64,000 nucleotides of DNA, taken from contig NZ_CP012640.2 of NCBI RefSeq assembly GCF_001412595.2, forward strand, positions 868,001 to 932,000, written 5' to 3'. Below are positions 1 to 8,921 of this stretch, piece by piece. Source of the stretch: Massilia sp. WG5. Its GTDB lineage: Bacteria > Pseudomonadota > Gammaproteobacteria > Burkholderiales > Burkholderiaceae_D. Within the stretch, counting starts at the first letter, position 1. Every line of letters starts with the position of its first letter. The notes beneath the pieces are model-generated. The model saw only the letters and a list, made by a program, of their open reading frames with translations. It ran no database searches and had not been told where the DNA came from. The position numbers were made by a program, and so were the translations under genes.

Positions 1-1128
1 GGAGCGGATCGCGGTCGGGTAGAACTGGCCGGCGTAGGCATAGGTGACGATCTGGGTGCCGATGGTCGACGCGCCCGCCAGGCCGACCAGCAGGAACAGC
101 ACCGGGGTCGGCACCGGGTAACCGAGCAGCGAGATCGACACCGCGGCCAGCGCATACATCCCGACCAGCACGTGCTTGATGTGGAAGCGGTCGGCCAGCC
201 AGCCGCCGCCCACCGCGCCGATCACCGCGCCGAAGTTCAGCACCAGCACGAAGGTCAGCGCCGAGCCAAGGCTGTAGCCGGCGCCGGCCATCAGCTTGGC
301 GAGCCAGGAGCTGAGCGCGTACACCATGAACAGGCACATGAAGAAGGCGATCCAGAACATGGCGGTCGAGAAGCCGCGGCCTTCCTGGAACAGCTTGCCG
401 ATCGGCGCGCCCTCGGCGCGGTCGGCCTGCGCGACCTCGAAGCGGTCGCCCGGCGCCGCACGGTAGCCGGGCTCCATGCGCGCCAGGGTCTGCTGCAGTT
501 CCGCGAAGCGCTGCCGCTTGACCAGGAAGGGCATCGATTCCGGCAGGTTTTTCAGGATGAAGGGAATCAGCAGCACCGGCACGCCGGCCGCCAGGAACAC
601 CGACTGCCAGCCATGGTGCTCGATCAGGCCCTTGCCCAGCAGCGCCGCCAGCATCCCGCCCACCGCGTAGCCGCTGAACATCAGCGTCACCATGGTGGCG
701 CGGATCTTCTTCGGCGAGTACTCGGTCATCTGGGCCACCACGTTCGGCATCACCCCGCCGATGCCGAGCCCCGCCAGGAAGCGCATGAGGCCGAATACAT
801 AGGGGTCGCTGCTCATGCCGGCGCCCGCGGTGAACACGCTGAACAGCGCCAGGCAGATGACGATGGCGAGGCGCCGGCCGATACGATCGGCGATGGTGCC
901 GAGGAAGATCGCGCCGAACATCATGCCGAACAGCGCCGAGCTGACCATGAAGCCGGCATTCTGGGCGGTGACGCCCATCTCCTTCATGATCGAAGGCAGC
1001 GCGATGCCGGCCACCGCGAGGTCGTAGCCGTCGCAGATGATGATGAGGGCGCACCAGGCCAGAATGCCGGCGTGGAAGCGGTTGAACCTGGCCCCGTCGG
1101 CCAGTTTGTGAATGTCGATCTGTCGCAT
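1..1128 (-). CDS. MFS transporter, aromatic acid:H+ symporter (AAHS) type, 3' end beyond window
   Basis: This gene reads leftward off the window edge; 376 codons are visible and the stop lies outside. It encodes a 12-helix-type MFS permease. The N-terminus has the AAHS signature: a DGYDLAVAG stretch in helix 1 and a loop 2-3 motif of the form GTIADRIGRR. A second loop motif (GGWLADRF) lies in the C-terminal half. AAHS members import benzoate, 4-hydroxybenzoate, protocatechuate and similar acids. The ATG at 1128 follows a GGAG ribosome site, 27 bases after the benE stop, so benE and this gene are probably one operon with overlapping substrate range. The exact substrate cannot be read from the sequence. 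Confidence 0.85.
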   Translation of the reverse strand, partial: MRQIDIHKLADGARFNRFHAGILAWCALIIICDGYDLAVAGIALPSIMKEMGVTAQNAGFMVSSALFGMMFGAIFLGTIADRIGRRLAIVICLALFSVFTAGAGMSSDPYVFGLMRFLAGLGIGGVMPNVVAQMTEYSPKKIRATMVTLMFSGYAVGGMLAALLGKGLIEHHGWQSVFLAAGVPVLLIPFILKNLPESMPFLVKRQRFAELQQTLARMEPGYRAAPGDRFEVAQADRAEGAPIGKLFQEGRGFSTAMFWIAFFMCLFMVYALSSWLAKLMAGAGYSLGSALTFVLVLNFGAVIGAVGGGWLADRFHIKHVLVGMYALAAVSISLLGYPVPTPVLFLLVGLAGASTIGTQIVTYAYAGQFYPTAIRS

Positions 1129-1155
1129 GCTTGCTGTCTCCTTGTGGTTGATGTT

Positions 1156-2349
1156 TTAGGTCTTGTGCAGGATCCGGTAGGCCGCCAGCCCGATGACGAT
1201 GCCCCAGAAGGCAGCGCCCAGGCCGAGGAAGCTCATGCCCGAGGCCGTGGCGAGGAAGGTGATGAGGGAGGCTTCGCGGTGGTCCTCGGCCGCCATCACG
1301 CCGGCCAGGTTGGTGCCGATCGCGCCCAGCAGCGCCAGGCCGGCGAGGCAGGCGATCAGTTCCGCGGGCAGGGCCGCGAACAGCATCACGATCGAGCCGC
1401 CGAACAGGCCCGCCACCAGGTAGAACAGGCCGTTGGCGATGCCGGCCACGTAGCGCCGGCCCGGATCCTCGTGGGCGTCGCGGCCCGTGCACATGGCCGC
1501 CGTGATGGCGGCGATGGCGATCGTGATGCCGCCCGCGAAGGCCACCAGCAGCGACACCAGGCTGCTGGCCACGATCACCGGGCGCACCGGCGTCGCGTAG
1601 CCGGAAGTCCTCAGCACCGCGATGCCCGGCAGGTACTGGCCGGTCAGGGTGACCAGGACCAGCGGCAGCGCCAGGCTGAAGGTCGAGCGCCAGCTCCAGG
1701 CCGGCGCGATGAAATGCGGGACCACGAGTTCGACTTGCATCGCGGAGAAATGGGTCGCGCCGAGCAGCCAGGCGAGCAGCGCACCCGCGGCCATCAGCAG
1801 CACCACGCTGTAGCGCGGCAGGCAGCGCTTGAACACCAGGTAGGCCGCGATCATGCCGAAGGCCAGCGCGGGCAGCGAGCCGGCGGCCCTGAAGGCGTTC
1901 AGCCCGAACGGAACCAGGATCCCGGCCATCATGCCGCTGGCGATGCCCTTGGGGACATGGGCCATGATGCGCTCGAGGGAACCCGACAGGCCGATCAGCA
2001 GCAGGATCAGCGCCGCGCTGAGGTAGGCGCCCACGGCCTCGTTCAGCGAGAGCCCGGGAAACAGCGTGATCAGGAGCGCCGTCCCCGGCGCCGACCAGGC
2101 GGTGATGATGGGCGTGCGCAAGCGCCAGCTGAGGAAGATGCCGGCTGCGGCCGCGCCGATCGAGATGCCCCAGACCCAGGACGCGAACATGGCGTTCGGC
2201 ATATGGGCCGCCTGGGCCGCCTGGAAGAAGATCGCGAGCGGTCCGGCGAAGGACACCAGGACCGCGAGGAAGCCGGCGGCCACCGCCGTCAGCGACCAGT
2301 CCGACCACGGCCGGCCAGGCGTCCGCCCGATGGCAACAGGGTGATGCAT
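1156..2349 (-). CDS. benE: BenE family benzoate/H+ symporter
   Basis: The 397-residue product has the usual BenE length and about 11-12 hydrophobic segments. It includes BenE-type stretches such as TAWSAPGTALL and GITIAIAAITAAMCTGRDAHED. Family members import benzoate across the inner membrane by proton symport. The ATG at 2349 is chosen because it follows a GGAGACAAT ribosome site; the open frame extends 30 codons further upstream without an equally good site. It is the first gene of a two-gene unit with the AAHS transporter, and it is divergent from an alpha/beta hydrolase. No benzoate oxygenase genes are in the window, so the catabolic partner is elsewhere. Confidence 0.88.
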   Translation of the reverse strand: MHHPVAIGRTPGRPWSDWSLTAVAAGFLAVLVSFAGPLAIFFQAAQAAHMPNAMFASWVWGISIGAAAAGIFLSWRLRTPIITAWSAPGTALLITLFPGLSLNEAVGAYLSAALILLLIGLSGSLERIMAHVPKGIASGMMAGILVPFGLNAFRAAGSLPALAFGMIAAYLVFKRCLPRYSVVLLMAAGALLAWLLGATHFSAMQVELVVPHFIAPAWSWRSTFSLALPLVLVTLTGQYLPGIAVLRTSGYATPVRPVIVASSLVSLLVAFAGGITIAIAAITAAMCTGRDAHEDPGRRYVAGIANGLFYLVAGLFGGSIVMLFAALPAELIACLAGLALLGAIGTNLAGVMAAEDHREASLITFLATASGMSFLGLGAAFWGIVIGLAAYRILHKT

Positions 2350-2445
2350 ATTGTCTCCACTCTTGTAATGTCGCTGTCCGGCTGATGCCGGCTTCTGCGT
2401 CATTGCAGAGTAGATAAGACCCACGGTGGCGTCCAACACCGAATT

Positions 2446-2462
2446 GGTATCCCGTCAATACC
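2446..2462. promoter_or_regulatory. Inverted repeat in the benE/hydrolase divergent region
   Basis: A perfect 5-base inverted repeat, GGTAT-7 nt-ATACC, lies midway between the divergent benE and hydrolase genes. Its size suits a regulator operator, but no regulator gene adjoins it, so the function is a guess. Confidence 0.3.
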
Positions 2463-2511
2463 CAGGAGGTATCAGGCAAAGCTATACTGGATCCTTTTGA
2501 CCGAAGCAGCG

Positions 2512-3342
2512 ATGAACACCAACCCAGCACTGGAGGCGATCGAGCGTCTCGACCGGATCGCCGTACGCCACGACATCGAACACGAGGGACGCGTCATCCG
2601 CTGGCGCGAATTCGGGACCGGCGAGCCGCTGGTGCTGCTGCACGGCGGCCACGGCTCGTGGATGCACTGGATCAGGAACATCGAGGCGCTGTCCGCCTCG
2701 CACCGCGTGCTGGCGCCCGACCTGCCCGGCTATGGGGATTCCGACGCCCTGTCCACGGAGCTCGACTTCGACGGCCTGCTCGATACGCTGCAGGGCTCGC
2801 TCGGCAAGCTGCTCGGTCCCGGCGCGCGCTTCGACCTGGCGGGGTTTTCCTTCGGCGGCGTGGTCGCCGGTTGCCTGGCGCAGCGGCACCGGGGCGTGCG
2901 CAGGCTGGCCCTGCTGGGCGCGGTCGGCCATGGCCTGCGCCGCCGCCAGAGCGCCGCCATGCTGGCCTGGCAAGGCATCGCCGATGAAGAAACCGTGCTC
3001 GCGCACATGCGCCACAACATGGGCGTGCTGATGCTGCACGGCCCCATCGATCCGCTCGCGCTCGAGGTCCACTACCGCTCCTGCCTGCGCACGCGTTTCC
3101 ACAGCAAGAAGACCTCGCTCGGTCCTGCCCTGGGCAAGGCCCTGGAACAGCTGGCGATCCCGGTGCTGATGGTATGGGGCGAACACGACACGACCGGCGA
3201 TCCGGCCGAAGTCGGCCCCATGTGGCAGGCCGGCCGCGCCGAACGCCCCTTCGAGATCATCCCCGCAGCCGGGCATTGGGTGCAGTACGAGGCGGCGGAT
3301 GCGATCAACCGCCGCCTGCTCGACTGGTTCGCGCCGCGCTGA
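2512..3342 (+). CDS. Alpha/beta hydrolase
   Basis: The 276-residue product has an alpha/beta-hydrolase fold: an oxyanion HGGHGSW motif near residue 45, a GFSFGG nucleophile elbow with serine near residue 110, an Asp-containing WGEHD strand near residue 225, and the catalytic His in AAGHW near 255. This is the layout of meta-cleavage-product hydrolases and related C-C or ester hydrolases. The position beside aromatic-acid transporters makes a role with aromatic intermediates plausible but unproven. The ATG at 2512 is preferred; an in-frame TTG at 2497 also exists, and neither has a strong ribosome site. Confidence 0.8.
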   Translation: MNTNPALEAIERLDRIAVRHDIEHEGRVIRWREFGTGEPLVLLHGGHGSWMHWIRNIEALSASHRVLAPDLPGYGDSDALSTELDFDGLLDTLQGSLGKLLGPGARFDLAGFSFGGVVAGCLAQRHRGVRRLALLGAVGHGLRRRQSAAMLAWQGIADEETVLAHMRHNMGVLMLHGPIDPLALEVHYRSCLRTRFHSKKTSLGPALGKALEQLAIPVLMVWGEHDTTGDPAEVGPMWQAGRAERPFEIIPAAGHWVQYEAADAINRRLLDWFAPR

Positions 3343-3427
3343 AAGAAATTACCGGGACAAGACAGCCGGCACGCTGTCCAAGCTTTCTGCAGGCACCTTT
3401 GCCAATGCCGACAGAAAGGAAGAGATC

Positions 3428-3775
3428 ATGAAAACCAGGCGTGTTCTTCGCTTGCAGCTTGCCGCCGCGATGGCGATCGCCTCCGGCGCCGCGCCGGCCT
3501 GGACCTGCGAGCAGCCGCTCAGCTTTCTTGGAACGATCGTGCCGGCGCAGAGCCCGGCCGACGAGGTGATCGTCATCACCGATGGGACCCGTTATGTGAA
3601 CGTGACCGGCGGCACGACGGTGCGCTTCCTGTCGAACGGGCAGGCCTTCACCTGGAGTTTCCAGACCGGCGGCGCGCGCATCATGCCATTCGACCTGGGA
3701 AGGATCGCCCCACGCGGTTTCCTGAACCACCGCGTGGTGACGTATGTGGCGGATGATCCGCTCTACCTTGGCTGA
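3428..3775 (+). CDS. CzcE-like periplasmic protein
   Basis: This 115-residue secreted protein has a cleavable signal peptide (about residues 1-24, ending in PAW or just after). The mature domain resembles the CzcE family: a TDGTRYVNVTGGTTVRF strand, an FTWSF segment, and a closing PFDLGRIAP...VVTYVADDPLYLG. CzcE proteins are small copper-binding periplasmic proteins of heavy-metal resistance loci. The ATG follows an AGAAAGGAAGAG ribosome site. No metal efflux genes lie nearby, so it is an orphan here. Metal binding was not assessed beyond family resemblance. Confidence 0.65.
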   Translation: MKTRRVLRLQLAAAMAIASGAAPAWTCEQPLSFLGTIVPAQSPADEVIVITDGTRYVNVTGGTTVRFLSNGQAFTWSFQTGGARIMPFDLGRIAPRGFLNHRVVTYVADDPLYLG

Positions 3776-4160
3776 ACGATATCAGCCCAGCAGGCCCCAC
3801 TCCTGGACGGTCCTGCGTTCGATGATCCGGAAGACGAGGTTTTCGGCCAACAGGACGGCCTTCCCTGAGGACGCCTCATACGCCGGTTCGGCCGTGATCC
3901 CGATCATGCAATAACAACAAGACATCAGATCACTTTCTTGATATGTGGGACAGAGCGGTGCCATTTCCCACCGCTGGTTCGCACTTCCGCTACCACGTCC
4001 CCATGAACAGGCAGCGACTCGGGCTGTCCTCTGCCCGGCTCGACAAAAAATCTGCGCAACTACGGCTTGCCAAAGTCGATAAGCAGTTGTAGGATGTCTG
4101 ACGACTTGACGGGAAACCGTCGTAGCACTGACCCACACCCCCATCAATATTGGAGCCGCC
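3776..4160. other. Intergenic region upstream of kdgD
   Basis: This 385-base gap holds the kdgD promoter (4067-4095) near its right end. On the minus strand a 47-codon frame starts at 3925 and ends at 3782, but it has no convincing ribosome site and no recognised similarity. I see no terminator or RNA gene. Confidence 0.5.
4067..4095 (+). promoter_or_regulatory. Sigma-70-type promoter of the kdgD operon
   Basis: TTGCCA, a 17-base spacer and TAGGAT form a good housekeeping promoter about 65 bases before the kdgD ATG. The octamer CTGACGAC (4098-4105) sits at the expected start site and also occurs at the gudP promoter (8867-8874), so it may be part of a shared glucarate operator. Confidence 0.6.
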
Positions 4161-5072
4161 ATGAATCCGCAAGAGTTGAAACAAGTTATGTCCTCGGGCC
4201 TGCTGTCCTTCCCGGTCACCGACTTCGACGCCGAGGGCAACTTCCGTCCCTCGACCTATGCGGAGCGCCTCGAGTGGCTGGCTCCTTACGGCGCCAGCGC
4301 CCTGTTCGCGGCAGGCGGCACCGGTGAGTTCTTCTCGCTGACCCCGCAGGAGTTTTCGCAAGTGATCAAGGTTGCCGTCGACACCTGCGAGAATTCGGTG
4401 CCCATCCTGGCCGGCGCCGGCGGTCCGACCCGCATGGCCATCCAGTACGCCCAGGAAGCCGAACGCCTTGGCGCCAAAGGCCTGCTGCTGCTGCCGCACT
4501 ACCTGACCGAAGCCAGCCAGGAAGGCCTGATCTCCCACATCGAACAGGTCTGCAAATCGACCAGCCTCGGCGTGGTCGTCTACAACCGCGCGCAGTGCCA
4601 ATTGACCCCGGCTTCGCTGGAAATCGTGGCCGACCGCTGCCCGAACCTGATCGGCTTCAAGGACGGCCTCGGCCAGATCGAGCTGATGACCCAGATCTGG
4701 CGCCGTCTCGGCGACCGCCTGACCTACCTGGGCGGCCTGCCGACCGCGGAAGTGTATGCATCGGCCTACAAGGCCTTGGGCGTGCCGGTCTACTCCTCGG
4801 CCGTCTTCAACTTCATGCCGAAGCTGGCGATGGACTTCTACCACGCGGTCGCCAACGACGACCACGCCGCCTGCAACCGCATGCTCGACGAGTTCTTCCT
4901 GCCCTATCTGGAAATCCGCAACCGCAAGCATGGCTACGCGGTCAGCATCGTCAAGGCCGGCGCCCGCCTGGTCGGCCGCGACGCCGGTCCGGTGCGCGCG
5001 CCGCTGAGCGACCTGAACCCGGCCGAATGCGACATGCTGCACAAGCTGATCGTTGCGCAAGGCGCGCAATAA
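4161..5072 (+). CDS. kdgD: 5-dehydro-4-deoxyglucarate dehydratase
   Basis: KdgD dehydrates and decarboxylates 5-dehydro-4-deoxy-D-glucarate to 2,5-dioxopentanoate (alpha-ketoglutarate semialdehyde). The 303-residue protein is a DapA-superfamily TIM barrel. A GTGE motif lies at residues 53-56, the assisting Tyr near 141 (VVVYNRA) and the Schiff-base Lys at 167 (LIGFKDG). The length equals that of known KdgD enzymes. The start has a TTGGAGCC ribosome site. The next gene, 10 bases on, encodes the enzyme for the following step, so the two form an operon. Confidence 0.93.
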   Translation: MNPQELKQVMSSGLLSFPVTDFDAEGNFRPSTYAERLEWLAPYGASALFAAGGTGEFFSLTPQEFSQVIKVAVDTCENSVPILAGAGGPTRMAIQYAQEAERLGAKGLLLLPHYLTEASQEGLISHIEQVCKSTSLGVVVYNRAQCQLTPASLEIVADRCPNLIGFKDGLGQIELMTQIWRRLGDRLTYLGGLPTAEVYASAYKALGVPVYSSAVFNFMPKLAMDFYHAVANDDHAACNRMLDEFFLPYLEIRNRKHGYAVSIVKAGARLVGRDAGPVRAPLSDLNPAECDMLHKLIVAQGAQ

Positions 5073-5082
5073 GGAGCCCGGC

Positions 5083-6663
5083 ATGACGATTCAAGGTGAA
5101 ATGATCATCGGCCGCCGCGTCGTGCGCGGCAGCGCCGGCAGCCTGCGCGCCTTCAACCCGGCCACGCGCGCCGAGATGGAACCGGCCTTCGGCCTGGCCA
5201 CCGCTCTGGAGGTCGAGGCCGCCTGCGCGCTGGCCGAGCAGGCCTTCGATGCCTACCGCAACGTGTCGCTGGAGCGCCGCGCGCGCTTCCTGGAAACCAT
5301 CGCCGACCGCATCATGGACATCGGCCCGGCGCTGGTGGAGCGCGCCAGCCAGGAATCCGGCCTGCCCGCCGCCCGCATCGAGGGCGAACGCGGCCGCACC
5401 TGCAACCAGCTGCGCCTGTTCGCCAAGGTCGTCCGCGACGGCCACTTCCTGGAAGCGACGCTGGACTCCGCCCTGCCCCAGCGCACGCCGCCGCGTCCGG
5501 ACCTGCGCATGCGCAAGATCGCGCTCGGCCCGGTCGCCGTGTTCGGCGCCTCCAACTTCCCGCTCGCCTTCTCGGTGGCCGGCGGCGATACCGCATCCGC
5601 GCTGGCGGCCGGCTGCCCGGTCGTGGTCAAGGCCCACAGCGCCCACCCGGGCACCTCGGAACTGGTCGGCAAGGCCGTGCTTGCCGCCGCCATCGAATGC
5701 GACATGCCGGAAGGCGTGTTCTCGATGCTGATCGGCGAAGGCCGCCAGGTCGGCCAGGCCCTGGTCGCCAACCCGGCGATCAAGGCGGTCGGCTTCACCG
5801 GCTCGCGCCAGGGCGGCATGGCCCTCGTGCACACGGCGAGCGCACGCAAGGAACCGATCCCGGTGTACGCCGAGATGAGCTCGATCAACCCCTTCTACCT
5901 GCTGCCGGGCGCACTGGCGGGCAACACCGCCAAACTGGGCCAGGGCTTCATCGACTCGCTGACCATGGGCGTGGGCCAGTTCTGCACCAACCCGGGCCTG
6001 GTGATCGGCCTGGCCGGCGCCGACTTCGACGCCTTCCGCGCCGCCGCCGCGCAGGCGCTGCAGGCCAAGAGCGCCGGCACCATGCTGACCGCCGGCATCC
6101 ACAAGGCTTATACCAGCGCAATCGAGAAGCGTTCCGGCATCGTCGGCGTGGAACTGGTCGGACAGGGTTCGGCCGAAGGCCAGGGCTGCGCCGCCCAGGG
6201 CGCGCTGTACCAGACCAATGCCTCGACCTTCCTCGCGAATCCGGACCTGGAAGAAGAGATCTTCGGCCCGGCCTCGCTGATGATCGCCTGCCGCGACGAA
6301 GCCGAACTGCTGGCCGTGACGAATCACGTCGAAGGCCAGCTGACGGCGACCGTGCATGCCTCCGCCGCCGACCGGCTGCTTGCCGCGAAGCTGCTGCCGG
6401 TCCTGGAACGCAAGGCCGGCCGCATCCTGTTCAACGGCTACCCGACCGGCGTCGAAGTCTGCCACGCGATGGTGCACGGCGGCCCCTTCCCGGCGACCTC
6501 CGATACGCGCTCGACCAGCGTCGGCGCGACCGCGATCGAGCGCTTCCTGCGCCCGGTGTGCTACCAGGACCTGCCGGCGGACCTGCTGCCGGAAGCCCTG
6601 CGCGACGACAATCCGCTCGGCCTGACCCGCATGGTCGACGGCCAGCTGCAGGTGGCCGGCTAA
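5083..6663 (+). CDS. Alpha-ketoglutarate semialdehyde dehydrogenase (glucarate branch)
   Basis: This enzyme oxidises 2,5-dioxopentanoate to alpha-ketoglutarate with NAD(P)+. The 526-residue ALDH-superfamily protein has the oxyanion Asn near 158 (GASNFP), cofactor-binding FTGSRQGG near 238-245, general-base Glu264 (YAEMSS) and nucleophile Cys301 (GQFCTNPG). These signatures are typical of the long KGSADH class. The ATG at 5083 follows AAGGAGCCC; an in-frame ATG 30 bases upstream overlaps kdgD and is less likely. A clear paralogue occupies 36817-38397 in the arabinose locus. Confidence 0.9.
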   Translation: MTIQGEMIIGRRVVRGSAGSLRAFNPATRAEMEPAFGLATALEVEAACALAEQAFDAYRNVSLERRARFLETIADRIMDIGPALVERASQESGLPAARIEGERGRTCNQLRLFAKVVRDGHFLEATLDSALPQRTPPRPDLRMRKIALGPVAVFGASNFPLAFSVAGGDTASALAAGCPVVVKAHSAHPGTSELVGKAVLAAAIECDMPEGVFSMLIGEGRQVGQALVANPAIKAVGFTGSRQGGMALVHTASARKEPIPVYAEMSSINPFYLLPGALAGNTAKLGQGFIDSLTMGVGQFCTNPGLVIGLAGADFDAFRAAAAQALQAKSAGTMLTAGIHKAYTSAIEKRSGIVGVELVGQGSAEGQGCAAQGALYQTNASTFLANPDLEEEIFGPASLMIACRDEAELLAVTNHVEGQLTATVHASAADRLLAAKLLPVLERKAGRILFNGYPTGVEVCHAMVHGGPFPATSDTRSTSVGATAIERFLRPVCYQDLPADLLPEALRDDNPLGLTRMVDGQLQVAG

Positions 6664-6684
6664 GGCCAGTCAACCAGTCTCCAA

Positions 6685-6736
6685 CTATCTTCCTCCAAAA
6701 GATAGCTCTTTGCCCGCCTCCCGGCGGGCTTTTTTT
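6685..6736 (+). terminator. Twin-hairpin element ending in an intrinsic terminator
   Basis: A 7-bp hairpin (CTATCTT/AAGATAG, loop CCTCCAA, 6685-6705) is followed 6 bases later by a GC-rich hairpin (GCCCGCC/GGCGGGC, 6712-6729) and seven T residues. The second hairpin terminates the kdgD operon. The element also encodes the last residues of the convergent PEP-CTERM gene on the other strand. A near-identical arrangement occurs at 52168-52220. Confidence 0.85.
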
Positions 6737-7830
6737 GGGCTGTGCCGCAGCGCGCGCCAAAGCCCGCCTGCCGCCAGCCCGGCCAGCAACATCGGCAGGC
6801 TGTTCGGCTCGGGCACCGGCGGCGCGCCAATCGGGTCCAGCAGCACGGGCCGGCACAGGTCCTTCGTGCGGCAGGCGTAGCCGAAGATCTGCTGCGCGTC
6901 GTTGATGCCGATGGCCACGGCGACGGTCCAGCCCAGCGCGGGATCGAGCAGCGCGTTTATGTCGAGCAGCTTCCCATCCGTGTACAGGAAGCCGTGCCTG
7001 GAATCGATGTCGTCGCTGAAGGTCGAGTAGCCGACCACTTGCCCGAGATTGTTGATGTCCCAGGCCCCGGTGTAGCGTCCGCCGAAATCGCCGAGCATGT
7101 TCACGACGCCGTTCGTGTAGAGGAACGAGTGGGCGACCTCGGCGGCGTCCACGATGGCGCCGATGATCTGGTCATGGTCATTGATGCCCTCGGCCACGCT
7201 GCGCACGCCGCCCAGATCGCCGAGATCGGTCATCACGCCGTCCCGATAGAAAAAAGCGTGCCGCTGCGACTCGTCGCCGCCGAGGTTCGAGGCGCCCACC
7301 ACATGCCCTGCCTGGTTGATGCCGCTGCCATACGAGAAATTGCCGCCCAAGGTGCCCAGGTCGCGCATTCCGCGATCGTCGGCCAACATGGCGTGGGTCT
7401 GCCCGGTGCCGGTGGTCGCCGATCCGGTCACCTGCCCGGCGTTGTTGATGCCGAGCCCAATGCTGGAACTGCCACCGGGAAGCGTGCCGAGGTCGCGCAT
7501 CGTGCCCTTGGCGTAGACGAAAGCGTGACCGGCGCCGGAAGCCGGCGACGCGTCGCCGGTGACCATGCCCCTGTCGTTCAATGCATAGCCAAAGCTGCGC
7601 GTGCCGCCCAGGGTGCCGAGATCGCGCACATCGCCGTTCGTGTAGAGAAAGGCGTGCGAGCCGCCAGGGACCGGCATCACGCCGGTGAGCTGCCCGGCGT
7701 TGTTGATGGCGCTGCCGTTGAGCCACTCGGGCAGGATGGTGATGGTGTACAAGGGCCCGGCTTTTGCCGAGAGCGGACTTCCCATGAGCACGGCCAGGAA
7801 TGGGATGGCGAACCAGGTGCGCAGGTGCAT
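6685..7830 (-). CDS. HAF-repeat PEP-CTERM exported protein
   Basis: The 381-residue protein starts with a signal peptide (to about residue 22, SAKA). It then carries six repeats of about 48 residues built on the HAF pattern (HAFxYxxGxMxDLGTLGG), and ends in a PEP-CTERM sorting signal: VPEP, a hydrophobic helix, then HSPKKARR. PEP-CTERM proteins are processed by an exosortase and usually go to the cell surface or exopolysaccharide matrix. The ATG at 7830 has a GGGAGACC site. The last dozen residues are encoded across the bidirectional terminator and probably have no function. The role of HAF repeats is unknown. Confidence 0.85.
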   Translation of the reverse strand: MHLRTWFAIPFLAVLMGSPLSAKAGPLYTITILPEWLNGSAINNAGQLTGVMPVPGGSHAFLYTNGDVRDLGTLGGTRSFGYALNDRGMVTGDASPASGAGHAFVYAKGTMRDLGTLPGGSSSIGLGINNAGQVTGSATTGTGQTHAMLADDRGMRDLGTLGGNFSYGSGINQAGHVVGASNLGGDESQRHAFFYRDGVMTDLGDLGGVRSVAEGINDHDQIIGAIVDAAEVAHSFLYTNGVVNMLGDFGGRYTGAWDINNLGQVVGYSTFSDDIDSRHGFLYTDGKLLDINALLDPALGWTVAVAIGINDAQQIFGYACRTKDLCRPVLLDPIGAPPVPEPNSLPMLLAGLAAGGLWRALRHSPKKARREAGKELSFGGR

Positions 7831-7930
7831 GGCGGTCTCCCGATAAAACCTGCCTGCCATTTTCTTCTCATCGCCGGTGGACCGCCAGCGCTTTCTTTTA
7901 CCCCCTGGCTGTGCCTTTATAATTTCCGAC

Positions 7931-8743
7931 ATGTTCGAGCTTACCCAACTTCGTTGTTTCGTCGCCGTGGCCGAGGAACTGAATTTCAGCCGGGCCGCGG
8001 AGCGCCTCGGCATGACGCAGCCGCCGCTGAGCCGCCAGATCCGGCTGCTCGAGCATCACGTCGGCGCCCAACTGCTCGAGCGGAACAGCCGTATGGTCCG
8101 CCTGACCAGCGCCGGCAAGTCGTTCTTCAACGAGGCAACGCGCATCCTGCGCATATCGGAAGAAGCGGCGTTCTCGGCGCGCCGCGCCGCCAAGGGCGAA
8201 CAGGGAACGCTGGCGATCGGCTTCACCTCGGCGTCGGGCTACAGCCTGCTGCCGGAAGTCGTGCAGCGCCTGCGCGAGCGCTCGCCGGGCATCTCGCTGA
8301 CCCTCAAGGAGCTGGTCAGCACGGCGCAGGTCGAGGCCCTGAACGCCGGGGAGCTCGACCTGGGCCTGATGCGCCCGCATACCGTGAACGGCGAACTCGA
8401 AAGCGTGCTGCTGGCGACCGAATCGCTGATGCTGGCGATCCGCGAACGCGACGCCGGCCAGTGGCCGCTCGAGCCCAGCTTCCAGGACCTGCACGGCAAG
8501 CCCTTCATCATGTATTCGCCTTACGAAGCGCGTCCCTTCTACCAGATGCTGAGCGAGCGCTTCGCCAGTGCCGGCGTGGCGCCGGAGTTCGTCGAACACA
8601 TCGGCCAGGTCCACACCATGCTGGCCCTGGTGCGCGCGGGCGTCGGCGTGGCGCTGATCGCCGAAGGCGCGGCGCGGCTGAAATTCGACGGCATCGTGAT
8701 GCGCAAGATCCCGACCGCGCCGGTGCAGATGGTGTGCGCCTAG
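7931..8743 (+). CDS. LysR family regulator of the glucarate genes, truncated by an amber codon
   Basis: The product has an N-terminal LysR winged helix (ELTQLRCFVAVAEELNFS, RLGMTQPPLSRQI) and a periplasmic-binding-protein-like effector domain. It sits just upstream of gudP and gudD in the same direction, as expected for their activator. Codon 271 is TAG, giving 270 residues instead of about 299. The frame continues after the stop with residues typical of the LysR C-terminus (RRDNDNPVLDLF), so a TGG-to-TAG change is likely. A TATAAT at 7918-7923 places the transcription start almost on the ATG, suggesting a leaderless mRNA. Activity of the truncated form is doubtful. Confidence 0.8.
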   Translation: MFELTQLRCFVAVAEELNFSRAAERLGMTQPPLSRQIRLLEHHVGAQLLERNSRMVRLTSAGKSFFNEATRILRISEEAAFSARRAAKGEQGTLAIGFTSASGYSLLPEVVQRLRERSPGISLTLKELVSTAQVEALNAGELDLGLMRPHTVNGELESVLLATESLMLAIRERDAGQWPLEPSFQDLHGKPFIMYSPYEARPFYQMLSERFASAGVAPEFVEHIGQVHTMLALVRAGVGVALIAEGAARLKFDGIVMRKIPTAPVQMVCA

Positions 8744-8830
8744 CGGCGCGACAACGACAATCCCGTGCTGGACCTGTTCAAGCGCGAGATCATGCCCGGC
8801 TTCCACCCTGCCGATCCATTCAATTATTGA
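8744..8830 (+). pseudogene. Detached C-terminal codons of the LysR gene
   Basis: After the amber codon at 8741-8743 the same frame runs 28 more codons to a TGA at 8828-8830. It encodes RRDNDNPVLDLFKREI and about 12 further residues, which restores the normal LysR length of about 299. This is the severed tail of the upstream gene, unless the stop is read through or is a sequencing error. Confidence 0.7.
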
Positions 8831-8852
8831 ATAGGCCGCGTCACTCTTTGGT

Positions 8853-8887
8853 TTGGTTATGAATCGCTGACGACATATGATTTGTCG
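8853..8887 (+). promoter_or_regulatory. gudP promoter with overlapping dyad
   Basis: TTGGTT (8853-8858), a 17-base spacer and TATGAT (8876-8881) form a strong promoter. A perfect inverted repeat, CGACA-7 nt-TGTCG (8871-8887), covers the -10 box. A protein bound there would block polymerase, so repression or repositioning by the adjacent LysR or another regulator is plausible. Confidence 0.6.
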
Positions 8888-8921
8888 AGCAATTCAACAA
8901 CCATAATCACAGGAGACCCTT

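Noticed and set aside
172..2385. Long plus-strand open frame opposite the MFS and benE genes
   Set aside because: It is antisense to two clear membrane-protein genes, has the His/Gln/Arg-rich composition of GC-rich shadow frames, and matches no domain. Similar long frames at 13982-16642, 42262-45705 and 57738-62231 were rejected for the same reason.
3782..4240. Minus-strand frame in the gap before kdgD
   Set aside because: It overlaps the start of kdgD and its promoter, lacks a ribosome site and shows no recognisable domain; the 47-codon part starting at 3925 is Cys-rich but not supported.
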